NCBI GenBank assembly: GCA_004764695.1
Contig: CM015708.1
Location: 211,051 to 275,050 of the forward strand
Direction of reading: 5' to 3'
Source of the DNA: Schizochytrium sp. TIO01
Taxonomy: Eukaryota > Sar > Bigyra > Thraustochytrida > Thraustochytriidae
DNA: 64,000 nt
Below the pieces are notes generated by a model. It searched no databases. It saw nothing but the letters and a program-made list of their open reading frames with translations, and was not told the DNA's origin. The first letter of the stretch is position 1; each line of letters opens with the position of its first letter. Below, in pieces: positions 17,446 through 26,596 of the stretch. Both the position numbers and the translations under genes were made by a program.

Positions 17446-19443
17446 ATGATGACTGAAAAAAAAAGCCATCTTGTGTGGTGTTGGCTAGGTCTATTGTTCT
17501 GCTCTACTTATCATTATGTTGCAGCCCAGCCAGCAAATAGTCACCACCCAATTATGGTGGATGACTCTTCTTGGCTACTGAATGAGCATATAAGCGATTC
17601 TGTACTTTCAGAAATGCGCGAGAAGGATTCGCGCAACTTGGCATCGGATACCAACGACAATGAGGGTGAAGAAGAAGAAGAAGAAGAAGAAGAAGAAGAA
17701 GAAGAAGAAGACGAGGATCAGGAAGAGTCTGAAGAAGAGACAGAGCTAGCAAGTCATCAATTTCGCGGCTACGGCAGTCTTGGGGCTGGTGAAGAGTCTG
17801 CTGCTATTTTTGATAATGACTATACTTCTCCTCCTAACGTGTTAGGACGCGACCCAAAGGTCCCTTATCTAAAGGTTGCCTTAGAAGGCCATGACCCATG
17901 GAAAGGAATTAACCAACTTGAATGGGAGAATGAGGACAAGGACGTTTACTTTGACTTCAGACCCGAGAGTTTGGATATCCTTGAACCCGAGACTACCCTG
18001 AGTGGCGAGGCAGAAGTCGGGACTCGAATTCGGGGCCGTGTGGTGAAGGATGGTCAGCCTTTAGCAGAGTACTATGTGGGAGACCTGCCTATTATTCTAT
18101 TTTGTATCCACACCAATGACTTAGGCTGGCGGCCTTTCATGAAGAATTGGCCGCCTTCACGCCGAGCTTGTAGAACAGCAAATTGTGATACCCAAAGCGC
18201 ATGGCGAGAACTACAGAGTATCCCCGATGACGAGTTCGACAAGCTTGGATCAAAAAAAATATCAAAGCGTATGAAGCGAGCCGGTTTGCGAAGAAACGGA
18301 GTTGATCTTGAATTACCTCTGGGCGATGGCGCAGGTCAATATTGCAATGCGACTTATCAATATATTTTAGAAAAGACTGAGGGCAAACATGCACCTCACA
18401 TGATTTATTCGCATATTCCAAAGCTATTTCTTGACTTTAACAGAGGCCCTGCAAGAGACTTTTTGCGCGTGCGTGGAACACTTCACTCGGCAGGATTGCG
18501 TAGCCTTAACCCGGAAATCTATGCAACCTATCATGATGTTCTAGGCTTTGTGCGTGAAGCCAAAAATGTTGTGGCCAGAACTTATGGAGGTGGTTGGATG
18601 CTCAATATGCACAGCATGGGTAGGGCACGACGATTTGGCGTAGGAATTGGATGGAAGAGTTTAACCAAGCGCCTTTACAACGACCCCTCAATTGCGCGCG
18701 AGATGATCTATAATCGCAAAAGTTTACCTCACTTATATGCTGACCATCATTTGGATAACGAGCTGTCTCCTTATGAGAGTATGTATGGAAAGTATGCAAT
18801 TGGAGAAATTCTGAGCAATCGTGGCCTTGGTGCGGCACCTTCGCGTGCGTGGCAATACTGGCACGGGAAATCTGATACAATGTGCTATTGTGGATCCACC
18901 TATTTCGAAACCCATTTTGGACCACGGAACTTGAATGAGGCAGAAGCTATGGATGCATATTTAGATAATTTAGAGGTTAAAAATCGCCCTGTTGAGAGTT
19001 GGTACCGCGGTTCATGGAACACTGCAATCGTAGAAGCATATTCCAAGTATATCTCAGAAAAGGGACGCATGTTTCACGATACTGTTGAGCTTTGGGGTGA
19101 GACATTGATAGATATTTCTCAAGAATATTTTGGACTCAAAGATTTAAAGAGAGTCTCGAGCTATACGCCACGCTACAAATCTCTGAACACCACTTATGCC
19201 AGCGTAACACCAGCGAGAATGTGCGACAGTAAACGCATTAAGACGTTGACTGCTGATAGGTTAGCATTTTATTTGCCTGAATGTGTTTCAGCGTGCGATC
19301 AGACAGACACCTGCAAATATATTTCAATGTCCACTGTTCCTTCAGGTAGGCGTGTTTGCCACTTGCACGCCACTTGCTCAAACACTGTTGAAAAACGATA
19401 CTTTACAATTGTAGATGTTGAACAATATCTTTCTGGAGAGTAG
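17446..19443 (+). CDS. secreted glycoprotein, N-formylglutamate amidohydrolase-like fold (family member A)
   Basis: A 665-residue protein with a signal peptide (about 8-28), a Glu-rich tract (about 76-100, encoded by a GAA microsatellite), then LGRDP and a large conserved domain shared with the products of 47558-49621 and 49949-52099. Ordered landmarks are FCIHTND (H222), LFLDFNR (D330), Y-x-TYHD plus REAKNVVAR, NMHSMG (H389), IGEILSNRGLGAAPSRAW and ETLIDIS. This order matches FGase-family (PF05013) zinc amidohydrolases: first His loop, DxNR, FxREAK-like helix, DxHxH, sLGxxLxxRG. In this member DxHxH has become N-M-H-S-M, so activity is doubtful. A PAN-like Cys cluster closes the protein. The fold assignment is inferred from motif order. 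Confidence 0.7.
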   Translation: MMTEKKSHLVWCWLGLLFCSTYHYVAAQPANSHHPIMVDDSSWLLNEHISDSVLSEMREKDSRNLASDTNDNEGEEEEEEEEEEEEEEDEDQEESEEETELASHQFRGYGSLGAGEESAAIFDNDYTSPPNVLGRDPKVPYLKVALEGHDPWKGINQLEWENEDKDVYFDFRPESLDILEPETTLSGEAEVGTRIRGRVVKDGQPLAEYYVGDLPIILFCIHTNDLGWRPFMKNWPPSRRACRTANCDTQSAWRELQSIPDDEFDKLGSKKISKRMKRAGLRRNGVDLELPLGDGAGQYCNATYQYILEKTEGKHAPHMIYSHIPKLFLDFNRGPARDFLRVRGTLHSAGLRSLNPEIYATYHDVLGFVREAKNVVARTYGGGWMLNMHSMGRARRFGVGIGWKSLTKRLYNDPSIAREMIYNRKSLPHLYADHHLDNELSPYESMYGKYAIGEILSNRGLGAAPSRAWQYWHGKSDTMCYCGSTYFETHFGPRNLNEAEAMDAYLDNLEVKNRPVESWYRGSWNTAIVEAYSKYISEKGRMFHDTVELWGETLIDISQEYFGLKDLKRVSSYTPRYKSLNTTYASVTPARMCDSKRIKTLTADRLAFYLPECVSACDQTDTCKYISMSTVPSGRRVCHLHATCSNTVEKRYFTIVDVEQYLSGE

Positions 19444-19504
19444 TTATGCTTTTAATCGAAATTTTGATTCATTTACTTATCTTGATACTATAAATTTGAC
19501 ATCA

Positions 19505-20692
19505 CTAATTTGCTTCCAAGATCCTATCAGCAATTGCATCATTGAGCAATACAACAGAAACTATCTCATGTGGAAGCATGTCCATCTTCAAGTATTGGTC
19601 TTCTGTGCTATCTTCAACAGAAGCTGAGAATGCGGCCTGAAGAGCAGTTTGCTCTCCTGCCTTTTTGAGCTTGCGTCTTTTCGCTAGAAATGCCAATCGC
19701 AGAAGCAGAAAATTCGTCATCAAATAGACATCTAGTTCTTCGATACGTTTATCAACTTTTGGGTCTGCAACACGCGTAGCAGATTTCTTTACTCGCCTTT
19801 CTTGGAAGTCGACCAGTACCAGGTTTGTCATTTTACGCATAATGATTTTGTTGGTCAAACTGTCAACAATGACTTTGGTTATAGTATCGCAAAAACGAGG
19901 AAGCAAGATCTTTTCCAGACTGGTGGGTAGCTTAGCAAGCATATCTTGCATAAGTTCTTCAAAGTTTGTTTGTTTTGAAAGCTGAGTTGAAGGTAATACA
20001 AAATCACCATACTTGACAAAAACTTCAGTTAGTGCCGAAGCGCTACTATTGTGTATCAAAGTGCAACAAAGCTTTAAAAGCATCTGCGCCCAGCTAGCAG
20101 AGTTGACTTCGAAGGCATGCTGAACATGGAGACCAATAGATGATACAGACCGAGGAAGACTTGAGTAAACTTGAGCCAAGATTTGATAGTCTGTTGGATG
20201 CCGCGGGATTGACAATCCGAATTTTTCAAAAGAGCGTGTAACACCTGTGACCAAGGGCAGAATTCTTTTGATGTCATTTTCGAAAGATTCAACAGAATCA
20301 TCGATAAAGATTTGAAGTGAACTAAGCCATGTATAATGCTGAAAGACATCTCGCAAACAACCAATGACCTTAGCGTCTACACTGTCATAAAGATGCAGAT
20401 GCAAACAACAGGGTTGATCGCACGATTGTTCACTATCAAAATTTTCTAGGATTTTGAAAAAGTCTTCTTGATTTTCTATGTAACTACAAACTTCAACATT
20501 TTGTTCATCATAGAAATTCCATGAAAACTTACCACGAACTTCTAAGTGAAAGTCAAAATTGATATCATCAGGAAGCTCAAGGCTCTCCATTGCACAGCGT
20601 ACCTCATAGATTCGCTCTGCTTGATCCAGAACATTGCTGTCCAAAGTGCTCTCAATAACAAGCTCTTGTATGCTATCATCTATCACAGCCAT
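19505..20692 (-). CDS. hypothetical helical protein, 395 aa
   Basis: A soluble protein without signal peptide or membrane segment. The middle part alternates short strands and Leu-rich helices (LSSLQIFIDDS, SVSSIGLHVQHAFE), which might be degenerate leucine-rich repeats. There is a basic stretch (LAKRRKLKKAG) near residue 340. The C-terminus (MLPHEIVSVVLLNDAIADRIL) resembles an F-box-like helix set, but the match is weak. The sense-strand upstream DNA has TTTTATAAAAAA, a TATA-like box about 20 bp before the ATG. Function unknown. Confidence 0.6.
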   Translation of the reverse strand: MAVIDDSIQELVIESTLDSNVLDQAERIYEVRCAMESLELPDDINFDFHLEVRGKFSWNFYDEQNVEVCSYIENQEDFFKILENFDSEQSCDQPCCLHLHLYDSVDAKVIGCLRDVFQHYTWLSSLQIFIDDSVESFENDIKRILPLVTGVTRSFEKFGLSIPRHPTDYQILAQVYSSLPRSVSSIGLHVQHAFEVNSASWAQMLLKLCCTLIHNSSASALTEVFVKYGDFVLPSTQLSKQTNFEELMQDMLAKLPTSLEKILLPRFCDTITKVIVDSLTNKIIMRKMTNLVLVDFQERRVKKSATRVADPKVDKRIEELDVYLMTNFLLLRLAFLAKRRKLKKAGEQTALQAAFSASVEDSTEDQYLKMDMLPHEIVSVVLLNDAIADRILEAN

Positions 20693-20778
20693 TTTACTGT
20701 TTTTTTTTTTTATAAAAGGGGTTTGGTCTCAACCAGATTCTCTATCCTTTTGTAATTTTGTTTTCAAATAACAAAATA

Positions 20779-20792
20779 CATATTCGAATATG
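20779..20792. promoter_or_regulatory. 14-bp palindrome, perfect copy (CATATTCGAATATG)
   Basis: A perfectly symmetric 14-mer, extended to 16 bp by the flanking A and T. It is one of seven sites built from the half-sites CATATTCG, CAGATTCG and CAGACTCG, all in spacers. The symmetry suggests binding of a dimeric protein. Confidence 0.65.
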
Positions 20793-20891
20793 TCTCGGTG
20801 AATAAAACGTTTTTTTTTAATTCATTAAATTTCTAACTGTAACAGATTTTTTTTTAATAGCCTGGAGTTTCGACCGTTAGTACTTGACACA

Positions 20892-20905
20892 CAGACTCGA
20901 ATATG
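20892..20905 (+). promoter_or_regulatory. 14-bp palindrome-family site (CAGACTCGAATATG)
   Basis: Identical to the site at 27381 and to the reverse complement of the site at 53497. It lies 72 bp upstream of the ATG at 20978. Confidence 0.65.
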
Positions 20906-20977
20906 CTATTTGTTAGTTTGTTATAACAAACAAACATTTTAGCATGCAAACACCAAACAGAATCGCCTGCTCTACGA

Positions 20978-21511
20978 ATGACTATGAACGAACCTTCAAT
21001 GGTTGTCATCCAAGCGTTGGGCATGTTGCCAAACTATGTGTTTTTCGAATCGCTTGATTTATTTTTAATTGCTGTTCTTGCTGACCCTAGCACTTGTTGC
21101 TTTTTACAGACATGCCTTGTCCCGTACTTTGTCGCCTTCCAGCGAGCCCCACAATATGGCGTAGACTGGACAATTGCAAAGCTTCACGAAATGTTGACGA
21201 GTTGCTTTTTTTGTCAATATTCTGAGCCTGTGTTGAATGCACTTAATACATTGACGCTCTCATGGACCAAAGGATACGGCCAGTTTGCAAACAACTTTCT
21301 TTGTTCTCTTTCCACGCGCGCAACTTGTTTGATGAGCTTAAGCAATTCAATCAAAAAATCTCCTATTTATCTGAAGTCAGACCCTGTCGAGGAAATACTC
21401 GACAAGAAAGATCAACAAGAATGGTTCAGCGACAACCAGCTTAGACAGATGGCATCTCTAGCTATGCAGCATAGCACTAAAAACGAAGAGCAGTCCTATA
21501 GTTTTAATTAG
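20978..21511 (+). CDS. hypothetical protein, 177 aa
   Basis: The protein is rich in Leu, Phe and Cys in its first 120 residues (MLPNYVFFESLDLFLIAVLAD, CCFLQTC) and probably all-helical, with a charged C-terminal 50 residues. One hydrophobic stretch near 20-35 is too broken by acidic residues to be a clear membrane segment. The upstream spacer has two palindrome sites and two T9AAT elements, so this gene appears to be under the shared control signals. The family is not recognised. Confidence 0.6.
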   Translation: MTMNEPSMVVIQALGMLPNYVFFESLDLFLIAVLADPSTCCFLQTCLVPYFVAFQRAPQYGVDWTIAKLHEMLTSCFFCQYSEPVLNALNTLTLSWTKGYGQFANNFLCSLSTRATCLMSLSNSIKKSPIYLKSDPVEEILDKKDQQEWFSDNQLRQMASLAMQHSTKNEEQSYSFN

Positions 21512-21629
21512 ATAATGAAGTAATGAATAATCATAGTGCTTTTTTGAGTTAATTAAAGTTATAGAGAAACACCATAACCTTAAATCAGTCTCGCTGATCG
21601 AACAGACCACCCGACATTGTGCTCTTAGG

Positions 21630-22127
21630 ATGAGTAAGACTGATCTGGGCGAGGCCAAGAGAGTCAAGCGGCGTTATACCGATGAGCCTGTTGCAGATGG
21701 CAACCACAAACATATCAAGCGCAAATGTATTATGCAAAGAAGCTTTGCCGATGAGGATATCTCACACATTTTATTCTGCGCTAGTATAGATGGGCTTATA
21801 GCGATTAGTTTAGCAGTAGGTCAACGAGCTGATAAAGTGATGCAATTTACATACGATACTATGAAGCTTATTAGCAAAGACACCGCAGTCACTGCTTCAT
21901 CTTTCATCGCGACCAAGATGTACCTGAACCTATTATTTGATGTAATGGGGAAGAACAACGTAAACATACAATGCCTTTTGATTTGCAAGGCTTACTTACA
22001 AGGTTTGAAAATTTCAAGTGAACAGAACATGACATCTTTCTTGAATATGATTAGACTTAAAGCTATAGCTATCACAGCAATGTGTCAGGCTACAATCAAG
22101 ACTCGAGGTCTGGAAACAAGAAACTAA
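21630..22127 (+). CDS. hypothetical helical protein with basic N-terminus, 165 aa
   Basis: Residues 1-35 are basic (KRVKRRYTDE, HKHIKRKC), a nuclear-localisation-like region. Residues about 40-160 are a helical bundle (DGLIAISLAVGQRADKVM, SSFIATKMYLNLLFDVM). The alternation of amphipathic helices loosely recalls a cyclin-type box but lacks a convincing motif. Its 3' end overlaps the convergent gene 22096-22422 by 32 bp. Function unknown. Confidence 0.6.
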   Translation: MSKTDLGEAKRVKRRYTDEPVADGNHKHIKRKCIMQRSFADEDISHILFCASIDGLIAISLAVGQRADKVMQFTYDTMKLISKDTAVTASSFIATKMYLNLLFDVMGKNNVNIQCLLICKAYLQGLKISSEQNMTSFLNMIRLKAIAITAMCQATIKTRGLETRN

Positions 22128-22422
22128 CACAACAATTTCTATATTTTCCTTTTCCGGATTCTACAACCCTTGTCTGTCCACATTGCTGCCCTCTAGACTG
22201 TGTATTCCTTGTCTGTCCACTTTGTTGCCCTCTAGATTGTGTATCATAATCAAGTAAAAAGCTGTCATACGTGAACAATGGACTTATTAAATCATCTTTA
22301 CCTGTAACTAATTCATCATCAAGTCGAAAAGATTGTCTTTCTTCTATTGAATAGTTAAGCAATGCGTCTCTTTGTTCAGAGCTACCCAACATAGGGCGCT
22401 TAGTATCTAGCAAGTTTCCCAT
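22096..22422 (-). CDS. small acidic protein with 13-residue duplication, possibly myristoylated
   Basis: A 108-residue protein starting MGNLLDTK; Gly2 with a small polar neighbour could be N-myristoylated, although residue 6 is Asp. Near the C-terminus the peptide TQSRGQQSGQTRN is followed at once by TQSRGQQCGQTR; the DNA shows the matching direct repeat around 22150-22240. A Cys pair (NCCVSF) follows. Overlap with the convergent gene's last codons is 32 bp. It may be a small membrane-associated virion protein; this is speculative. Confidence 0.5.
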   Translation of the reverse strand: MGNLLDTKRPMLGSSEQRDALLNYSIEERQSFRLDDELVTGKDDLISPLFTYDSFLLDYDTQSRGQQSGQTRNTQSRGQQCGQTRVVESGKGKYRNCCVSFLFPDLES

Positions 22423-22486
22423 TATACAAGAACAACGCTACAGCTTGAGCAACATAATGAGCTGCTTTATATATTCATATATTATT

Positions 22487-24115
22487 TTAATCTATTTTTT
22501 CGCTATTGATAAGGAGTTTAGCGAGACCGTCTTGTATTTGTTCTATTGGTTCTTGCTCAAGAACCTCTGGGACATCTTGCTCTTCACAAATCTGCTCTTG
22601 CTCAAGAACCTCTGGCACATCTTGCTCCTCACTAATCTGCTCTTGCTCAAGAACCTCTGGCACATCTTGCTCCTCACTAATCTGCTCTTGCTCAAGAACC
22701 TCTGGCACATCTTGCTCTTCACTAATCTGCTCTTGCTCGAGAATCTCAGGCACATCTTGCTCTTCTTCATCATCATCATTAGCCACAGAAGACGTTGTAA
22801 GCTCATACTGCCTGACAGCAGTATCAATGATCGCCTGAGCAGCATACTCTGCCTTAACTGCATCTGTGTAAGCAAGAACTCCACATGCTTGAACTTTTGA
22901 AACAACATGACGCAAGCTACTTGAGAAAATAAACGGCTTTTGCATAGCTCCGCACATGATAGCACGACATAAACTTATTATCTCGAGACTAGCTTCACCA
23001 TCATTAATTGTATTATCTCCAGAAAAATCAGGCAAGGAAGCGTGATGAACAATAATCATCATACATCTCGGGTCTTTTTGAACACGCGTTATCCATGCTA
23101 CAAAATGTACTTGAGTTGCATCGAATTCGACATCACAGAGAATATGATTATCCGCCAGTCGGCTTGTATGTGTCATCTCTGTTGTACCATTGCATAGTCT
23201 TACGCGAATCACGCATTGATTGAAAGCAGGCACAACCTTCAAGTAAGGATAGGCAGCAGTGAAGCTGTTTGCAATGGTGACAGCTCTCATCATGGCCAAA
23301 GCAAATACTTTGTTTCTTACTCTTTGCGAAACGGAGTCATCTCTTAGATCAGCAATGATGTAGCGATGCTTTGGAGGGAGCGTTGGCCCTACAGAAGAAT
23401 ATTTTGTAACTCCTGTCTGCTCAAATTTAGCAACAGCAGCCGGAGTTGGCGCATTATTAATGACCTCTTCAAGACTTGCTAATGAAACACGTTGCCATTG
23501 ATCTTCACCAAGCACATGACTCGCCGAAGTTTGTTGTTTGTTTTGTTGCTCGTGTTTAGAGAGCAGCCACAAGTCACCAAGCACGTGTCCTATTCCTTCA
23601 AATATTTTTTGCTCCTCCTGACTGCTCAAATTATCACTCACCACTTGACTTGACGTTATAGATGAGTAACAAAATGGATCGAAAACAACCTTCGAGTCAA
23701 ACGTTTCGTCCAATACAGCGCTTTGTGGTATCCAAGCAGGGGCATCCATTTGCTTTTCAATAACAAAACTGATAGTAGGCAGAGTTTCGCCATGATCAAG
23801 CTTCACAGAAAGCTTCATAACATTCTTTTCACAGAACCATTTATACGCATTGAACATACTAGTTGCTAGCTTGCTCCGCGCTACCATATCATCAAAATCA
23901 AAGAGTAAATTTGTTTCAATGTGGCGAACGAAAGCTTTTTCGCCTTGAATCTCAATGTCGGCCTCTGTGATCGCATACTTGAATATATCATACTCAATCA
24001 AATCAACCCAGCATGATGTGCGACAAATATTGAACTTTGAACCTTTAGGCGGCACAAAGCTCTCGGCAAGCACGCTTGACTCATCTACGAAACGTCGGTA
24101 CTCTATGCATGACAT
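22487..24115 (-). CDS. hypothetical protein with C-terminal 15-aa acidic repeats
   Basis: The 542-residue product starts at the ATG for MSCIEYRRF; the 15 codons upstream open only with TTG. Residues 1-430 look like an ordered alpha/beta protein without membrane segments. The C-terminus holds five tandem copies of a 15-residue unit (EEQDVPEVLEQEQIS), encoded by 45-bp repeats at about 22546-22770, followed by a short helical end (DGLAKLLINSEK). Copies differ at one or two positions only, so the array is recent or kept uniform by recombination. A T8AAA element lies about 120 bp upstream (24235-24245). The family is unknown; a structural or scaffold role would suit the size. Confidence 0.65.
   Translation of the reverse strand: MSCIEYRRFVDESSVLAESFVPPKGSKFNICRTSCWVDLIEYDIFKYAITEADIEIQGEKAFVRHIETNLLFDFDDMVARSKLATSMFNAYKWFCEKNVMKLSVKLDHGETLPTISFVIEKQMDAPAWIPQSAVLDETFDSKVVFDPFCYSSITSSQVVSDNLSSQEEQKIFEGIGHVLGDLWLLSKHEQQNKQQTSASHVLGEDQWQRVSLASLEEVINNAPTPAAVAKFEQTGVTKYSSVGPTLPPKHRYIIADLRDDSVSQRVRNKVFALAMMRAVTIANSFTAAYPYLKVVPAFNQCVIRVRLCNGTTEMTHTSRLADNHILCDVEFDATQVHFVAWITRVQKDPRCMMIIVHHASLPDFSGDNTINDGEASLEIISLCRAIMCGAMQKPFIFSSSLRHVVSKVQACGVLAYTDAVKAEYAAQAIIDTAVRQYELTTSSVANDDDEEEQDVPEILEQEQISEEQDVPEVLEQEQISEEQDVPEVLEQEQISEEQDVPEVLEQEQICEEQDVPEVLEQEPIEQIQDGLAKLLINSEKID
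22546..22770 (-). repeat. 45-bp coding tandem repeat, about 5 copies
   Basis: In-frame 45-bp units with the core CTCTTGCTCAAGAACCTCTG on the plus strand encode the EEQDVPEVLEQEQIS repeats. All six frames stay partly open across it, which produces spurious antisense frames. Confidence 0.85.
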
Positions 24116-24234
24116 TTTGAACAAATCAATTCGCGGTTTGCTTAAGCCAATATGAATCAATTATGTTCTTGTGCTTACATATATTGACCTATGGCACAGG
24201 AGGGTCTAATAAACATAAATTACCGGTCGCTACC

Positions 24235-24245
24235 TTTAAAAAAAA
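24235..24245 (-). promoter_or_regulatory. T8AAA element
   Basis: It reads TTTTTTTTAAA on the minus strand, about 120 bp upstream of the ATG at 24115, in the short spacer to the EGF-type glycoprotein gene. Confidence 0.35.
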
Positions 24246-24307
24246 TCGTTTAAATAGATAATAACTATAAATTATTTATTGAGCAAGATTAATCAAAAAG
24301 CTTCTAA

Positions 24308-26038
24308 CTAGCGTCCACAATCGGAGCATTGAGTCACTTCGGCACAGGTCTCGCCATAGTAAGGAAATTTGCATCTGCACCATTTTTCTTCACACCATCC
24401 GTCATTCTCACAAACGCATTCCCGCTCGCAGTTTGCTCCAAGCCAGTTGTCTTCACAAATACAGTTGCCAGAAGTCTGGTCACAAACACCACGCTCACTA
24501 CAGTCGCGATTATAACAAAGATCAATCGTAGTGCTATCGACATCTTCATTATCTAGTGAAAGGGTAGCACGAATAGTTGCTAGAATTTGATCAAGCTCAG
24601 AGCTTACTTGTTCGATTTCTTCGGCTGTGGCACTTGCTGGGAACAAAATATCTACATCAACCTCTGTCGAATCAAATGCATCAACTGTAACGTCGTAGCC
24701 TAACAATGCACTTAGTGATGCCGTAAAATTAGCCTCATTTGCTTGAATGTCTGCATATGCATCGGCAGTGACCGAAAATTCAATTTTAAATGTAACATCA
24801 TCACCAATGTTGCTAAGCTGACGCCTAAAAGAACCGTCCGTTGGGGCTGGTGCTGGACCAGAGCTTCCTGTTTCATAAGAATCATTATCATATTCGAACG
24901 AAGGATCAAAAGTTTCCTCGTCTTGCCAACTAGTCGAAGAGTCCACCTTATAATAAATAGTAGAATTGACCAAAGAACCCAGCCGTTTGTTTGCAATGAA
25001 CTGATACATATCGGCGTCATTCATTGTAGTGGAGGAGCGCGTGCTCATCCCCTTTTCAAGAGTGATCTGCTCAGTATAATTAAGAACCACCTGAAATTGT
25101 TGCACGGTGGTTGCATTGTCTATTGAAATAATAGTATGGTTAAGGGCATCCATAGTCTTTTGGCGCGTGTGAGCTTTGAGCTTGGCACCAAGCTTTTTAC
25201 TCACGAGACGATTTGGATCTTTTGTTGGTGCAGCTGTAGGTGCCGTTGGAGCTGGTGTATATGAAACAGGTGCCAAAGTTGGCGCTTGTGTATGAACCGT
25301 TGGTGCAGGCGTGGGTGCTCGAGTTTTTCCAGATAAACCAAGTAACACAGCTTCTTTGCAAGCTGTCATATTTTTAAACCACGCGATTCTATGTTTGCGA
25401 CGAGTACTGAGAGAATAGGTACCAACATCGTTGACCCCATCGCTTGTACCTGGCCCATGACAAGCGGTCGGGCGACAGCTGTACTTGTCGTCACCAGTAG
25501 CGCTTACATGAAACAGTTGGAAAACGCCAACATGCATTTTGTCAGTGATAGCAAGATCGATGCTGTAATGCATACAATGCCACCAAGCTTTATATTCACT
25601 ATCAGTATCACGATAGTACGCACCAAGATTATATGTTCCATAGCCTGACGAACACCCATTAATGTAATTGAATGCTCTTGTCTCGCCTGAATCTTTGAAA
25701 GGCAAACCCTCGTAGTTGATAAATTGAATAGCACATTCAGGATATCCTGCATATGTATCATTAAAATAGGCAAGATTAGATGCCTCACAAGTTCGACCGT
25801 TAAAAACGTAGTCTTGATACTCGGAAGAAACAACCTCTCGAAATTGCGGGATAGCTACATTATCAAATCCGCACATTGGTGGAGACCTAACAGCGCCCAA
25901 TTCTCCGTCCAAATAGTAATCTTGAACACTTGTAGGCAGTTGTGTAGGTGCTTGAGTCGGTGTATCCGTAGCAAATGTGCTTGGCATCATATCACTAACA
26001 ACTGCTGCAACGACTAAAATTGCCGAAAGACGCTGCAT
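24308..26038 (-). CDS. secreted glycoprotein with APT stalk and C-terminal EGF-like modules
   Basis: A 576-residue protein with a signal peptide (about 1-24), a first TPTQAPTQLPT cluster, a Cys-containing domain (about 50-235), an APT-rich stalk (about 240-275), an alpha/beta region with repeated sequons (about 390-510, reminiscent of a SEA-type domain and ending in a clear Cys), and two EGF-like modules (about 510-570: CSERGVCDQTSGNCICEDNW, then CVCENDGWCEEKWCRC and a final FPYYGETC). There is no C-terminal membrane anchor. EGF modules are usual in eukaryotic adhesive proteins, so host origin is plausible. Expected on the particle surface or secreted. Confidence 0.8.
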   Translation of the reverse strand: MQRLSAILVVAAVVSDMMPSTFATDTPTQAPTQLPTSVQDYYLDGELGAVRSPPMCGFDNVAIPQFREVVSSEYQDYVFNGRTCEASNLAYFNDTYAGYPECAIQFINYEGLPFKDSGETRAFNYINGCSSGYGTYNLGAYYRDTDSEYKAWWHCMHYSIDLAITDKMHVGVFQLFHVSATGDDKYSCRPTACHGPGTSDGVNDVGTYSLSTRRKHRIAWFKNMTACKEAVLLGLSGKTRAPTPAPTVHTQAPTLAPVSYTPAPTAPTAAPTKDPNRLVSKKLGAKLKAHTRQKTMDALNHTIISIDNATTVQQFQVVLNYTEQITLEKGMSTRSSTTMNDADMYQFIANKRLGSLVNSTIYYKVDSSTSWQDEETFDPSFEYDNDSYETGSSGPAPAPTDGSFRRQLSNIGDDVTFKIEFSVTADAYADIQANEANFTASLSALLGYDVTVDAFDSTEVDVDILFPASATAEEIEQVSSELDQILATIRATLSLDNEDVDSTTIDLCYNRDCSERGVCDQTSGNCICEDNWLGANCERECVCENDGWCEEKWCRCKFPYYGETCAEVTQCSDCGR

Positions 26039-26231
26039 GATAGCGAAATAAAATGTTCCAACTTTAGGCCACGTTCAAGCAATTTTACTCGTAGCTCAAC
26101 TTGCATATATTTTTAGGTATATATTCTTTGTATAATAATTTAAACATATAGATTTTTTCGGTTTATTTATATTTGATCATTTAATTGTTTACAGAGACCA
26201 ATCATTATCTATAAAATGATAACTGTCAGTC

Positions 26232-26384
26232 ATGAATCTGCAACAGGTCGGCTCAAGAGAAGAACTCAAGATAGCTTTTGTTGTAGCGATCTTCGTGCTT
26301 ATTATCATCATTTTTGTTAGTGATTCCAGACTCTTTAGAGGCACGAGACCAGATACACTAGGCCCAAGACTTCGCCAAGACTAA
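26232..26384 (+). CDS. 50-aa single-pass membrane peptide (small ORF)
   Basis: ATG, 50 codons, TAA at 26382-26384. The N-terminus is charged (MNLQQVGSREELK), followed by a strong 17-18-residue hydrophobic segment (IAFVVAIFVLIIIIFVS) and a basic tail (SRLFRGTRPDTLGPRLRQD). The organisation is that of a small tail-facing virion membrane protein. It lies alone in the 558-bp spacer between minus-strand genes, on the opposite strand. It is more convincing than a chance ORF because of its clean amphipathic design. Confidence 0.5.
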   Translation: MNLQQVGSREELKIAFVVAIFVLIIIIFVSDSRLFRGTRPDTLGPRLRQD

Positions 26385-26596
26385 ATTCAAAGCAAGCATA
26401 TTTTTGAATCAAGACGTTCTACACACTAAGAAAAACGCGATAAAGCAGATCATTTGATTTAATCTTGTTTTCTTCTGTAGATCCTGAGTCATTCGGTACA
26501 CGCTAACTTGCAAGTTGCATTGCCCAGTACGACAAGAAGCTAAAATATGTAAGCGTTAATATTGAAAAGCAACATTAGTCAAACCACAAATACAAC

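Larger units (their letters stand above)
20693..20977. other. 285-bp divergent spacer with two palindromes and two T-tracts
   Basis: The spacer lies between divergent genes. It holds the perfect palindrome ACATATTCGAATATGT (20778-20793), CAGACTCGAATATG (20892-20905), T9AAT at 20810-20821 and T9AAT at 20847-20858. I see no ORF of note. Confidence 0.7.

Noticed and set aside
21630-22127. Viral cyclin
   Set aside because: The helical pattern is vaguely cyclin-like but no cyclin-box residues could be matched.
24880-24905. CATATTCGAAC inside the EGF-type glycoprotein gene
   Set aside because: Only one half-site matches and it is within coding sequence; consistent with chance.
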